Both the position numbers and the translations under genes were made by a program. Below the pieces are notes generated by a model that was given only the letters and a program-made list of their open reading frames with translations, was not told where the DNA came from and did no database searches. From Actinomyces sp. 432 (GTDB lineage Bacteria; Actinomycetota; Actinomycetes; Actinomycetales; Actinomycetaceae): DNA of 64,000 nucleotides. Shown here piece after piece: positions 1 to 8,050 of this stretch. The stretch spans positions 1,178,001 through 1,242,000 of the forward strand of contig NZ_CP025249.1 in assembly GCF_009930875.1 (NCBI RefSeq), read 5' to 3'. The first letter of the stretch is position 1. Each line of letters begins with the position of its first letter.

Positions 1-38
1 GGTGGTTGCGACGTGGCGCTAGTTGTGGTGGGGCTCTG

Positions 39-2195
39 TTAGTCCTCGTCGTCCTGCGCGTCCGTCTCGCCCTCGCCCCATGTGTGGCTAGGCGCGGTGC
101 TGCTGTCGGGGTTAGCGGTGCCCCAGCCGTCGTCGAACCCGTCTTTTCTGGTTTTGGTTAGGTTGTTGAGATCCGGGTTTGTGGAGCTTTGGAGGTTGTT
201 GCCGACCTCGGAAAGGCCGATGCGGGTGTTGGAGTCGGCCAGCTGCTCGGGGGTCATGTTCTGGGTGAGGTTGTTTCCGTCCTGATCGATGATAATGTCC
301 AGGACGTAACCGAGGTTGTCGGCGCGTTCTAGGACGGCTTTAAGGTCCTCTTCGTTGTACAGGCCGGAGTTGAGCAGCGCCAGGGTGAGCTGGCGGTTGT
401 TGGCGGCAGCCGCAGTGCTCTCGATCTTTTCGGCCTGGTTGCGGGCCTGGTCGGTGTTGTCGGTACCGAAGGGCTTGCCCAGGTCGACGCCGAGGGACAG
501 CACTGAGCCGGCCACGGGTATGAGACCGGCCAGGAACGAAGTGACGGAGTTTGCGTCGTCGTGGGCGGAGTCAGTCTGCTCTGCCATGGCCACCAGCTGG
601 TGGGCCGCGGCCCCGGCGAAGAAGGCGTTGGTGCGACTCTGAGACCTGACGGCCTCCTGGAGGGCGGCAGCGTCGCCGGTGTTGTTGTACCGGTTGACGG
701 CGTCCTGGAGCTGCTGGGTGTGGTAGTCGGTCATGGCGCCGCCCAGGGTGGTGGAGGCCCACTCATCCAGGGAAACCTGGCCGATGAGATTGGTCAGCGC
801 CCGGTCGGTGAACAGCGGGTAGTAGCTGGTCCCTCCGTCAGAGCCGGAGCCGATGCCCAGTGGCGCGCCCTCGTTGCCTTTCTCGGTGGAAGCGTCTACG
901 CCTTGGGGGTGGCGGGCCATGACCGCGGCGACGGACCGGCGGGCGTCGGGGGACAGGCTCAGAGGGTCCTCTCCGGAGCCGAGGCCGTTGAGGATGCCGG
1001 AGGTGGCGGTGGCGCGGGCGGACTCCTTGTACTGCCTGGCAGGGTCTGCCATGCTGGGGGAGGAGAGCCGGTCGATCCGGTCGGCGAGCATCGCCCAGTC
1101 GGTAGTCCATTTCTGATTCTGAAGCCGACCCTGTTCTATGAGTTGCTGTATGCGCTTGGCGTGCTTAATAGAGTCGTTCGCGCTTACTGGGGTGGTGGTG
1201 CCGTCCGGGTTGGGGACCAGCCACTCGGTGGCAGCGTCGAGGTTGCCGGTCATGGCATGCACCACCCCGGCCAGCGGATTATCTGTTGGGCCTATGGGGA
1301 ACTCTTTGTTGTAAGCGTCCCGACCCTGGGGCTGAAAGCTCCCAGGATCGGGGCTGTAGTCCTCCAGTCGGCTGGCCAGGGTGACAAGGAACACGTCGTT
1401 GTAGTCCAGGCCGATTTCCTCAGGGGTGCCGTCGGAGTCGATGTCGGCCTGTCGGGAAGCGGCGAGCATCTGGTTCAGCGCACCGATGCGCAGGTTCTTG
1501 CCCTTCTCCTCGGCATAGTCCACCAGCCGGTTGGCGTAGGCCTCGGCCTTCGCATCGTCCCAGGTCCTGGAGGCAGTAGCCAGCATGTGGCCCAGAGCGT
1601 CGGCCAGATCCTCACCCGCATCAGGCCGTTCAGTGGTGCTGATGCCCTGTGGGTGAGTGAAGGTCAATTGGTCCTGGATGTCGGCGGGTAGGTCCAGCAG
1701 GCGGCCGGGTCCGATGTTGGCCAGGATGGTGTTGGCGTAGACCGCGTCATCCTGGTTGGCCTGGACGCGCCCGATGAGCTCGTCCCACTCCTCGGGGGTG
1801 CAGCCGTTGATGGAGTAGTCCACCATCTTCTCGGCGTCGGCGCGGGCCTGGTTGACCTTGTCCACCTGGTTGTGCGTTTTGACGTTGTCGTCGGTGTCCT
1901 CGGTGCCTTCGGGCAGCCAGTAGGCGATAGTGCCGTCATCAGCAGTGGTAGTGATACCGCCCTCGTTAGCGGCCTTGGCCGCAGCCAGGCGGGCCTTGAG
2001 GGACTTGACCTCGTCATCCAGGGCGTCAGCGTGGTTGCCAGCGGTGTTGGAGCGTCCGGCCAGCGACGCGGGATAGTCCTGCATCCGGTTGGTGCTGGTT
2101 ACCGTCTCCCAGCTGGTCTCGGACTGGTTCTTGTAGTCGGTCAGCTTGTCGATGATGTCCTGGACGCCGTCGGCGTCAAGCGAAACGTAAGTCAT
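39..2195 (-). CDS. Large protein with ESX-like N-terminus (DUF6571-like), putative T7SS-linked
   Basis: A 718-aa protein. Residues 1-75 are predicted helical and resemble the N-terminal hairpin of LXG/ESX-type substrates. A long acidic, Ala/Asn/Asp-rich body follows, with one hydrophobic stretch near residues 565-585 and a very acidic C-terminus. There is no signal peptide and I recognise no catalytic motif. My best guess is the actinobacterial DUF6571 group, recalled from family resemblance only. The start codon overlaps the stop of the upstream small gene in an ATGA arrangement, so the two are translationally coupled. It sits at the end of a minus-strand block with a lipoprotein and a WXG100 protein, divergent from the Tad/EssC-like operon. 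This suggests a secreted or surface substrate or scaffold, which is inference. A polymorphic toxin is possible, but no toxin domain is visible. Confidence 0.6.
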   Translation of the reverse strand: MTYVSLDADGVQDIIDKLTDYKNQSETSWETVTSTNRMQDYPASLAGRSNTAGNHADALDDEVKSLKARLAAAKAANEGGITTTADDGTIAYWLPEGTEDTDDNVKTHNQVDKVNQARADAEKMVDYSINGCTPEEWDELIGRVQANQDDAVYANTILANIGPGRLLDLPADIQDQLTFTHPQGISTTERPDAGEDLADALGHMLATASRTWDDAKAEAYANRLVDYAEEKGKNLRIGALNQMLAASRQADIDSDGTPEEIGLDYNDVFLVTLASRLEDYSPDPGSFQPQGRDAYNKEFPIGPTDNPLAGVVHAMTGNLDAATEWLVPNPDGTTTPVSANDSIKHAKRIQQLIEQGRLQNQKWTTDWAMLADRIDRLSSPSMADPARQYKESARATATSGILNGLGSGEDPLSLSPDARRSVAAVMARHPQGVDASTEKGNEGAPLGIGSGSDGGTSYYPLFTDRALTNLIGQVSLDEWASTTLGGAMTDYHTQQLQDAVNRYNNTGDAAALQEAVRSQSRTNAFFAGAAAHQLVAMAEQTDSAHDDANSVTSFLAGLIPVAGSVLSLGVDLGKPFGTDNTDQARNQAEKIESTAAAANNRQLTLALLNSGLYNEEDLKAVLERADNLGYVLDIIIDQDGNNLTQNMTPEQLADSNTRIGLSEVGNNLQSSTNPDLNNLTKTRKDGFDDGWGTANPDSSTAPSHTWGEGETDAQDDED

Positions 2196-2593
2196 TGCTC
2201 ACTGCCCCACTTTGCACGGTAGTCGTCCTCGTCAACATAGGTAGGCTCGCCCTCCCAGTCTCTGCTGACTTCTACGGTGGCCTTACGCACGTTGGAGATC
2301 ATGGAGTCGATGACCCCCACCAGCGTGTCGTGCATGGTGTCGGCCAGCGGGGACTGCCACACGGAGTCCTCTCCGCCCAGGCCCTGGGTCAGCAGGGTGG
2401 ACTTGGGAGTCATACCCTCGGTGGCCGGATCCGCATCCAGATCATCCTGAGCCTGCTCAAGCGCGTCAACCACCCTCTTCAAAGCGATCTTCTTGTAGTT
2501 ATAGTCTTCACCATCCCCCGGTGGTGTCGTGGGCAACTGATCCACCGGGAAGGGCGCAGGCCCTGGCGACGGGCTGGGGGTCGGACCAGACAT
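2192..2593 (-). CDS. Small ESX-associated-like protein of unknown function
   Basis: A 133-aa protein with a Pro-rich N-terminus (about residues 1-28), then two predicted amphipathic helices separated by a Gly/Ser-containing turn near residues 72-85. It has no canonical WXG but contains a late Trp-Glu-Gly. I chose the ATG at 2593 over an in-frame TTG six bases upstream because AGGAA lies 9 nt before it. The gene overlaps the 718-aa gene by four bases, so the pair is probably co-translated and the products may act together, as with small partner proteins encoded beside large T7SS substrates. That pairing is inferred from position and shape only; I do not recognise the family. Confidence 0.55.
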   Translation of the reverse strand: MSGPTPSPSPGPAPFPVDQLPTTPPGDGEDYNYKKIALKRVVDALEQAQDDLDADPATEGMTPKSTLLTQGLGGEDSVWQSPLADTMHDTLVGVIDSMISNVRKATVEVSRDWEGEPTYVDEDDYRAKWGSEQ

Positions 2594-2672
2594 TGACAAA
2601 CATTCCTTTCAAAACTCATTCGACCTAGCGATAGCGACTCTCTGGAAGCCTTTGTAACCTGTCCGAGAATAG

Positions 2673-3737
2673 CTAGGGTTGTTTGGTTGGTTGAGTGTTG
2701 AGGGTTTGGATCTCGGCTACCGGTATGGTGGTGGTTGTGGATGTGGTGTGGGTGTCCATGGTTCCGGTGGCCCCGTCGCTGGCGGTGTAGCTGATCGCGT
2801 ACGACACCTTGACATCCACCGGAGTGGTGCCTTCCTTGAAGTGGGCGCTGGAGCGGTTGAAGACGATCTTGCAGTCCGTGCCCCTAGAGTCATTGTCCTG
2901 GCTCCACGGGACCCCGAACCCCGTGCACTTAGCAGTCCCGTCCTTGGGCTGCAAAGTCAGCATCGAGGCAGTGCCAGTGATGGTGGCGGTTACTGGGCCT
3001 GCGGTCGCGGTCACGGTCACCTCCTTGGGGGTGTCGCCCGTGGCCCACACCCAGGTATCCCAGCCCACGATGGTGGCCTGCATGTCCCCGTATGTCGGGT
3101 TGTAAGCGATTGTGGCTGTGGGGATGGTTACTGCGTCCCAGGCAGCCCGTGCCAGGGTCGTTCCATCGACCACGGGGTCCGGGGGAGTCCCGCCGGCAGG
3201 AACCCACACCGGGCTGTTGTTCGCGAAGAAGTCATCAGCTATGGGTGAAAATACCTTGAGATCATTATTTGGGACGCGGCCCGAAGAGCAGATCGGGAAA
3301 TACCAGTGTCCCTCGGTGTCGTCGGCGTGGGACTCATAGTCCGGATAGCGTGCGATATGTTCGTCCATTTCTTTGTTGTCGGGATGCATGCCATACTGGT
3401 TTGTGATAGTGCGCTGCATGTTGCCGGAGTCAATCCACTCCGCCAGCTCTTCGCCGGTCATCCCTTCGGTGTGCCAACACACAGGAAGAACCGTAGTTGT
3501 CACCGTCTGCGACGACACTGCTATTCCGCCTGCCCCAGAGCCATCCGATGCCGCGGGCGTGTACTGTGCGGTAACCGATATTTGCACCGAGCCGTCCTCG
3601 CCCGAAGACGCCGAACCAGACGATGAGCTCGCATCGCGCCCATAATCGGCTTGTGCTATTGGCGTGGTCGCCAGAGCCGTGACCAGGCACAGTGTCGCAG
3701 CCCAAAAAATTGATGTTGCCCAGTTTGTAGACCGCAT
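2673..3737 (-). CDS. Secreted Ser/Thr-rich protein of unknown function
   Basis: A 354-aa protein with a clear Sec signal peptide: a hydrophobic core at about residues 8-25 and an Ala-X-Ala-type cleavage site near residue 30. A low-complexity Ser/Gly linker follows. The mature part has a Cys-containing central region and beta-rich, Thr-dominated repeats near the C-terminus, as in bacterial surface or pseudopilus-associated proteins. There is no LPXTG motif or second membrane segment, so it is probably released or held by partners. It starts three bases after the lipoprotein stop, so the two are co-transcribed. I do not recognise the family. Its location beside a Tad/T7SS-like locus makes it a candidate exported accessory protein. 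Confidence 0.6.
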   Translation of the reverse strand: MRSTNWATSIFWAATLCLVTALATTPIAQADYGRDASSSSGSASSGEDGSVQISVTAQYTPAASDGSGAGGIAVSSQTVTTTVLPVCWHTEGMTGEELAEWIDSGNMQRTITNQYGMHPDNKEMDEHIARYPDYESHADDTEGHWYFPICSSGRVPNNDLKVFSPIADDFFANNSPVWVPAGGTPPDPVVDGTTLARAAWDAVTIPTATIAYNPTYGDMQATIVGWDTWVWATGDTPKEVTVTATAGPVTATITGTASMLTLQPKDGTAKCTGFGVPWSQDNDSRGTDCKIVFNRSSAHFKEGTTPVDVKVSYAISYTASDGATGTMDTHTTSTTTTIPVAEIQTLNTQPTKQP

Positions 3738-3740
3738 CCT

Positions 3741-4484
3741 TCACGCCACGCATTCGTTGGATGAAATTAGCTCTTCGTTGGAGTCCTTCCAGCTGCCGTG
3801 CTCGTATACCATAGTAAAAATGTATTCGTAACGGCCCTGGAGGGTTTCAGGGTTGCTGACGTCATTGCCGTTGGCGTCATATGCGACCAGGTCGGAATGA
3901 TCGCTACAGACTCGTACTTCTGCATGCTTGTTGGCCGGGTCTGGTGCGGTTACGGCCACCGAGGTAATCGCCACTCGCAGGCTTCCTTCAACGGTTTCGT
4001 CCGAGATAGGCTCGTAGTTGTCTTTGAGAGTCTGATATGCCTCTGCGGTCATGAGTGGTTGGGCGTTCTCGACGCCGGTGCCGGTGAACCAGATGTTCCA
4101 GGTGACCTGGTCGTAGTTGATGAAGGCCTTGAGTACCTCGGTCTGCTGGGCGTCCAGGTCCTCGGGAATGGAGGTCACTATGTAGCGGTCGGTGGACAGT
4201 GACTCCGCGGTCACCACACCCGCCGCCTCCGCCGAGGCCGCAGCAGAGGAGGATGCCGCGGCGGCAGCGGCCGACTCCGAGGCCCTTGCTGAGGCCGCAG
4301 CGACCGGATCATAGGCAGGAATGCCCGGGCTGCTCTCGTCCGAGCCCGAGGAACAAGCCGCCAGCGGCGTGCAGCCCAAGAGGATGACTAGTAGGCCTGT
4401 TGCTAAGCGGTGGTGACGGCGAGCGTTGGTTGATGGCGGCTGGGTGCCTGTCCCGCCGACTTTGCCGGGGTGGCTTGACATCAT
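3741..4484 (-). CDS. Putative lipoprotein
   Basis: The protein is 247 aa from the chosen ATG at 4484, which has GGAG 6 nt upstream. An upstream in-frame start would add 34 Pro/Arg-rich residues and is less likely. A basic N-region and a hydrophobic stretch end in the lipobox Leu-Ala-Ala-Cys with the lipidated Cys at residue 44, so the protein should be anchored to the outer face of the membrane. A Ser/Ala-rich linker (about residues 50-85) leads to a domain of roughly 150 residues that resembles the NTF2-like folds found in many actinobacterial lipoproteins (inference). It is followed at once by the secreted-protein gene. A cell-surface accessory of the neighbouring export locus is plausible but unproven. 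Confidence 0.6.
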   Translation of the reverse strand: MMSSHPGKVGGTGTQPPSTNARRHHRLATGLLVILLGCTPLAACSSGSDESSPGIPAYDPVAAASARASESAAAAAASSSAAASAEAAGVVTAESLSTDRYIVTSIPEDLDAQQTEVLKAFINYDQVTWNIWFTGTGVENAQPLMTAEAYQTLKDNYEPISDETVEGSLRVAITSVAVTAPDPANKHAEVRVCSDHSDLVAYDANGNDVSNPETLQGRYEYIFTMVYEHGSWKDSNEELISSNECVA

Positions 4485-4593
4485 TGAGAGCTCCGCAGGG
4501 TGAGGGTATGGATCACAAGGAGTGCATGGTGCAGACCTTGAGAAGGGGCCGTTGAGGTGGGGCGGCCGACGCGCCGGACCGTGCAATCCGAGC

Positions 4594-4623
4594 GTCGGCC
4601 ACCCCGCGCCTTGGCTCGCCGAC
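4594..4623 (-). terminator. Weak hairpin downstream of WXG100 gene
   Basis: GTCGGC (4594-4599) and GCCGAC (4618-4623) form a 6-bp inverted repeat with an 18-nt loop just past the WXG100 stop on the minus strand. No T-run follows, so a terminator role is tentative. It could attenuate transcription between the WXG100 gene and the lipoprotein gene. Confidence 0.25.
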
Positions 4624-4627
4624 AGCC

Positions 4628-4933
4628 TTAGGCGTCGTAGGAGGCGACGTCCGCGAGGTCTGTAGCGTCCGTCACGCCGTTGGCGGCGGCGATGTTGTTG
4701 TGGTTGCGCGCCACGTCGGTCGCGGCGTCTGCCAGCACGGCCTCGAAGGCGGTCAGCTTGGGCTTGAACTCCTCCCAGGCCTCACGGAAGGACTGCGCGT
4801 TGGGGCTCTCCCAGTTGGCGTTGTTCAGCGCGGTGTCCGTGTCCGAGTGGATCGAGTGGGCGGACTCCACATCGGCCTTTAGGGTGTTGTAGAGCGCCTC
4901 GAGGGTGTCCAGGTCTGCGGTCGTAGTTGCCAC
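4628..4933 (-). CDS. WXG100/ESAT-6-like protein
   Basis: The protein is 101 aa when started at the GTG at 4933, which has AGGAG 7 nt upstream. The longer frame, reaching 5056, adds a basic segment unlike the family. Size and layout match WXG100: two helices with a turn containing Trp-Glu-Ser (W-E-S instead of W-x-G) about 39 residues in. Such proteins form helical-hairpin dimers exported by T7SS and recognised by the C-terminal ATPase module of EccC/EssC. A three-module FtsK/SpoIIIE ATPase lies at 14.1-18.8 kb on the opposite strand. It is probably the first gene of the minus-strand block, divergent from the Tad-like operon. The WXG100 call is fairly sure; export by the neighbouring ATPase is inference. 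Confidence 0.7.
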   Translation of the reverse strand: MATTTADLDTLEALYNTLKADVESAHSIHSDTDTALNNANWESPNAQSFREAWEEFKPKLTAFEAVLADAATDVARNHNNIAAANGVTDATDLADVASYDA

Positions 4934-5062
4934 TGGATAACTCCTAGGGTTCAGGTGCGGATACATCACTGTCTCACTGTTTTGACAGAGATGGGTACGT
5001 GACGAAGCTCGCGTACCGGCGCGCCTTAGACTTCCACGGTTGGCCCTGCGGCGCAAGCTGCC

Positions 5063-5078
5063 TGGGTAGAACTACCCA
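5063..5078. promoter_or_regulatory. Perfect 16-bp palindrome between divergent operons
   Basis: TGGGTAG-AA-CTACCCA is a perfect 7-bp inverted repeat with a 2-nt centre. It lies in the 332-bp gap (4934-5265) between the WXG100 gene and the SAF-domain gene. This geometry suits a dimeric repressor or activator operator controlling one or both divergent transcription units. No regulator for it can be assigned from the sequence. The rest of this gap shows no convincing gene. Confidence 0.4.
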
Positions 5079-5265
5079 TATGCGGGCGCTTGTCGGCCCT
5101 GTGTCTGATCCGAGGGTACGGCTGGATTCTGCGGATCCACGGGTGTCCGCTCGCTAGAGATGTTGGCATTGCCTCAAAAATTCCTGGAAAGATGCCGTGG
5201 CGTAACCGGCGGTCTCGGGAGTACCGTACGGCTGTCCAGCAGTTCTTACTCACGAGGTTCCACAG

Positions 5266-5976
5266 ATGTCTCAACCCCAGGATGGACGCGTCGCCCGGCG
5301 CCGCGACCGTGATGCGCGCGGTTCGTCGTCCACCCGCGCCCGGCGGGAGCAGGCGGCGTCGCGCCTGCCCTCCGCGCCCCGTGAACGGCGTCCGCTGCTG
5401 GCCGCGCTGGCAGTGCTGCTCATCGTAGGTGGGGCACTACTCGCCGGCCTGCTGGCTACTCGTGCGGACCACCGAGTCGAGGTCCTGGTTGCCGCTCGCA
5501 CGGTACGCGCGGGGCAAGTGATTACCGACGAGGACCTCGCATCGACTCCGGTGTCTTCCACGCTCGGCACGCTTATTCAGGCGACTCAGGCGGAGCAGGT
5601 GATCGGGCACACCGCCCGCGTTGAAATAGCCGAGGGGCAACTGCTCGACACCTCCCAGCTGCTTACGTCGCCGCTACCGGGGGCCGGCAGCCAAGTTGTA
5701 GGCGTCTCGCTCGAGAGCGGGCGCTTCCCGGCCGGAGGGCTGGCTGCCGGGGATGTGGTGGACGTCGTTGACATCAACGGCGGCTCAATCACGGTGGGTA
5801 GTGCTCAGGTGCTGACTGCGGTCTCCAGCTCCGGCTCGAGCAACGACTGGACATCCGGGTGCGTGCTGTCGCTTATTGTCAGCAGTGCCGATGCGCCGAA
5901 GCTTGCGGCCGCTAACGCAAGCGGGAGTATTGCCGTGGTCCTTACCGCTTCCGATCAGCCGATCGGGGAGAGCTAA
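5266..5976 (+). CDS. SAF-domain protein, CpaB/RcpC-like
   Basis: A 236-aa protein with a basic cytoplasmic N-terminus, one transmembrane helix (about residues 43-66) and then an extracytoplasmic SAF domain beginning with the typical V-x-V-L-V-A-A-R-T-V-R-A-G-Q-V-I pattern. In Tad systems CpaB/RcpC proteins carry SAF domains and act in the periplasm or on the outer face during pilus assembly. In Gram-positives the role is less clear. Start: ATG with GAGG 8 nt upstream. It is the first gene of a long, tightly packed operon and overlaps the next gene by one base. Domain call is good; precise role is inferred. Confidence 0.75.
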   Translation: MSQPQDGRVARRRDRDARGSSSTRARREQAASRLPSAPRERRPLLAALAVLLIVGGALLAGLLATRADHRVEVLVAARTVRAGQVITDEDLASTPVSSTLGTLIQATQAEQVIGHTARVEIAEGQLLDTSQLLTSPLPGAGSQVVGVSLESGRFPAGGLAAGDVVDVVDINGGSITVGSAQVLTAVSSSGSSNDWTSGCVLSLIVSSADAPKLAAANASGSIAVVLTASDQPIGES

Positions 5977-6725
5977 TGCTGCTGTCCGTCGCCTCCGCCA
6001 AGGGCTCGCCCGGTGCCACTACCGCCGCACACGTGCTAGCAGCCGTGTGGCCGCGTGATGTACGACTTGCCGAGCTGGACCCGGCCGGCTCCGACCTCAT
6101 GTACCGGCTGCGTACCCAGTCCGGCCAGCCCATCGACTCCTCGCGGGGACTAGTGTCGCTGGCCGCTGCGGTTCGGCGAGAGTCAGCGGCGTCATTGGAG
6201 GAGCACCTGACTACCGTTGACGGTGGGCTGGAGGTGCTGGTCGGCTTGGCGCGTCCCGACCAGGCAGCGGCGATTGGCGCTGCCTGGTCGGCAGTCGCAC
6301 AGAGCCTGCGCGGCCCGGTAGATGTCATTGCCGATGCGGGACGACTGACCCCCGGTACGCCCAGCCTGGGCGCAGCACTGGCCTCCGATCGCCTCATCCT
6401 GGTCACGCGCCCCGGAGTGGACCAGTACGGGCACCTCCGGGAGCGTCTGCGGTGGATCGTCGATGAGACGGCCCACCGTGCCGAGCGGCCCGACCTCGGA
6501 GTCCTACTGGTCACGCCCTGGAAGGAGCGCCACGAGGCAGGTGCCCTGAACCGGCTACTGCACTCCGGAGGCCTCGACGTCCCAGTGACGGGGGTGCTCG
6601 CCCACGACGACGGAGCGGCGGACGCGCTGGCGGGGCGGCGGCCCCGACCGCTGGACCGCAGCCTGCTGGTGCGCTCCGCCCGAGAACTGGCTGCCGAGCT
6701 GGCAGGAGCGGAGGAGTCGCAGTGA
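5976..6725 (+). CDS. CpaE/MinD-like P-loop protein, Tad locus
   Basis: A 249-aa protein with the fold pattern of CpaE/ParA-MinD proteins. The N-terminal loop reads K-G-S-P-G-A-T-T (residues 9-16). The deviant-Walker signature lysine is present, but the usual catalytic lysine is Ala, so ATP hydrolysis is doubtful. An Asp-Pro-Ala-Gly at residues 34-37 matches the following strand. CpaE-type proteins help localise Tad machinery at the membrane. The stop overlaps the ATG of the CpaF gene by four bases. Similar degenerate loops occur in actinobacterial members of the family, so the change need not be damage. Confidence 0.7.
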   Translation: MLLSVASAKGSPGATTAAHVLAAVWPRDVRLAELDPAGSDLMYRLRTQSGQPIDSSRGLVSLAAAVRRESAASLEEHLTTVDGGLEVLVGLARPDQAAAIGAAWSAVAQSLRGPVDVIADAGRLTPGTPSLGAALASDRLILVTRPGVDQYGHLRERLRWIVDETAHRAERPDLGVLLVTPWKERHEAGALNRLLHSGGLDVPVTGVLAHDDGAADALAGRRPRPLDRSLLVRSARELAAELAGAEESQ

Positions 6726-8050
6726 GCGTTGACCAGAACATTGTGCGCACCATGCGTGAGGAGGTCGCCGACCTGCTCGCCAAGCAGCGGCATGACGATG
6801 CCGCCTCCGGCATCCCGCCCATGACGCCCGAGGACGAACGGCAATTCGCCCGGGCCCTGATTGGACGGGTGCTGGAGCAGTATGCCCGCACGGAGATCGC
6901 CGCCGGCCGCAGCCCCCTGGACGCCCAGGCCGAGGAGGAGGTCTCCCAGGGCATCCACGCCGCCCTGTTCGGGGTCGGCCGCCTGCAGCCCCTGCTGGAG
7001 GACCCCGACGTCGAGAACGTGGACATCAACGGCTATGACAACGTCTTCATCCAATACGCAGACGGGCGTGAGGAGCGTGGGGCACCGGTTGCCGATTCCG
7101 ATGACGAGCTCGTCGAGCTAGTCCAGGTGCTCGGCTCCTACTCCGGTCTCGCCTCCCGCCCCTTCGACTCCGCCAACCCCCAGCTCGACCTGCGGCTGCC
7201 GGACGGCTCCCGTCTCTCTGCCGTCATGGACGTGTGCTCCCGTCCCGCGGTGTCGGTGCGCCGCGCCCGCCTGGACAAGGTGGGACTGGATGAGCTGGTG
7301 GGCCTGGGAACCCTCAGCCCCCGGCTGGCGGCCTTCTGCTCGGCGGCGGTGCGCGCTCGTAAGAACATCATGATCGCCGGCGCCACCAACGCCGGTAAGA
7401 CCACCTTCCTGCGCGCGCTGGCAAACGAGATACCGCCGTCCGAACGGCTGATCACCGTGGAGCGCGCACTTGAGCTCGGGCTCGGCGAGTTCTCCGACCT
7501 GCATCCCAACGTGGTGGCCTTCGAGGAGCGCCTGCCCAACGCCGAGGGTGTCGGCGCCATCACCATGGCCGACCTGGTGCGGCGCTCGCTGCGTATGAAC
7601 CCCTCGCGCGTGATCGTTGGCGAGGTACTGGGAGACGAGATCGTCACCATGCTCAACGCCATGAGCCAGGGCAATGACGGCTCGCTGTCCACAATCCACG
7701 CCAACTCCTCGGCGGAGGTGTTCAACCGCATCGCTACCTACGCCATCCAGTCCGCGGAGCACCTGCCGCAGGACGCCACCAACCTGCTGATCGCGGGCGC
7801 CGTCGACTTCGTAATCTTCCTCACCCGCGAGAACCGGTTCTCCGAGGGTGGTTCCATGCGCCGTTACGTGGCCTCCGTGCGCGAGGTGAACGGGGTCGAC
7901 GGGCGCGTGCTGTCCAGTGAGGTATTCGCCGACGACGGCTCCGGACAGGCGCAGCCCGCTGCCCCAATCGAATGCGTCGAGGATCTGATCGAGGCCGGCT
8001 ACGACCCTGCCGCCGCCTATGCCGTCCCCAATGCGCGGAGGTCCCGATGA
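6722..8050 (+). CDS. cpaF: Tad secretion ATPase, CpaF/TadA family
   Basis: A 442-aa type II/IV secretion ATPase. It has an N-terminal helical region, then a RecA-like core with Walker A G-A-T-N-A-G-K-T at residues 220-227. Downstream are an Asp/Glu-rich box, a Walker B-type stretch ending in V-I-V-G-E-V and the His-box S-T-I-H-A-N-S. It should hydrolyse ATP on the cytoplasmic face to drive assembly of Flp-type pilins through TadB/TadC. Length and motifs are complete for the family. The start overlaps the CpaE-like gene and the stop overlaps the TadB start (ATGA), which indicates translational coupling. The family assignment is secure. Confidence 0.92.
   Translation: MSVDQNIVRTMREEVADLLAKQRHDDAASGIPPMTPEDERQFARALIGRVLEQYARTEIAAGRSPLDAQAEEEVSQGIHAALFGVGRLQPLLEDPDVENVDINGYDNVFIQYADGREERGAPVADSDDELVELVQVLGSYSGLASRPFDSANPQLDLRLPDGSRLSAVMDVCSRPAVSVRRARLDKVGLDELVGLGTLSPRLAAFCSAAVRARKNIMIAGATNAGKTTFLRALANEIPPSERLITVERALELGLGEFSDLHPNVVAFEERLPNAEGVGAITMADLVRRSLRMNPSRVIVGEVLGDEIVTMLNAMSQGNDGSLSTIHANSSAEVFNRIATYAIQSAEHLPQDATNLLIAGAVDFVIFLTRENRFSEGGSMRRYVASVREVNGVDGRVLSSEVFADDGSGQAQPAAPIECVEDLIEAGYDPAAAYAVPNARRSR

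Noticed and set aside
5942..7054. 370-aa minus-strand frame across the CpaE and CpaF genes
   Set aside because: Overlaps two well-supported genes and is a low-complexity Ser/Arg/Ala shadow.
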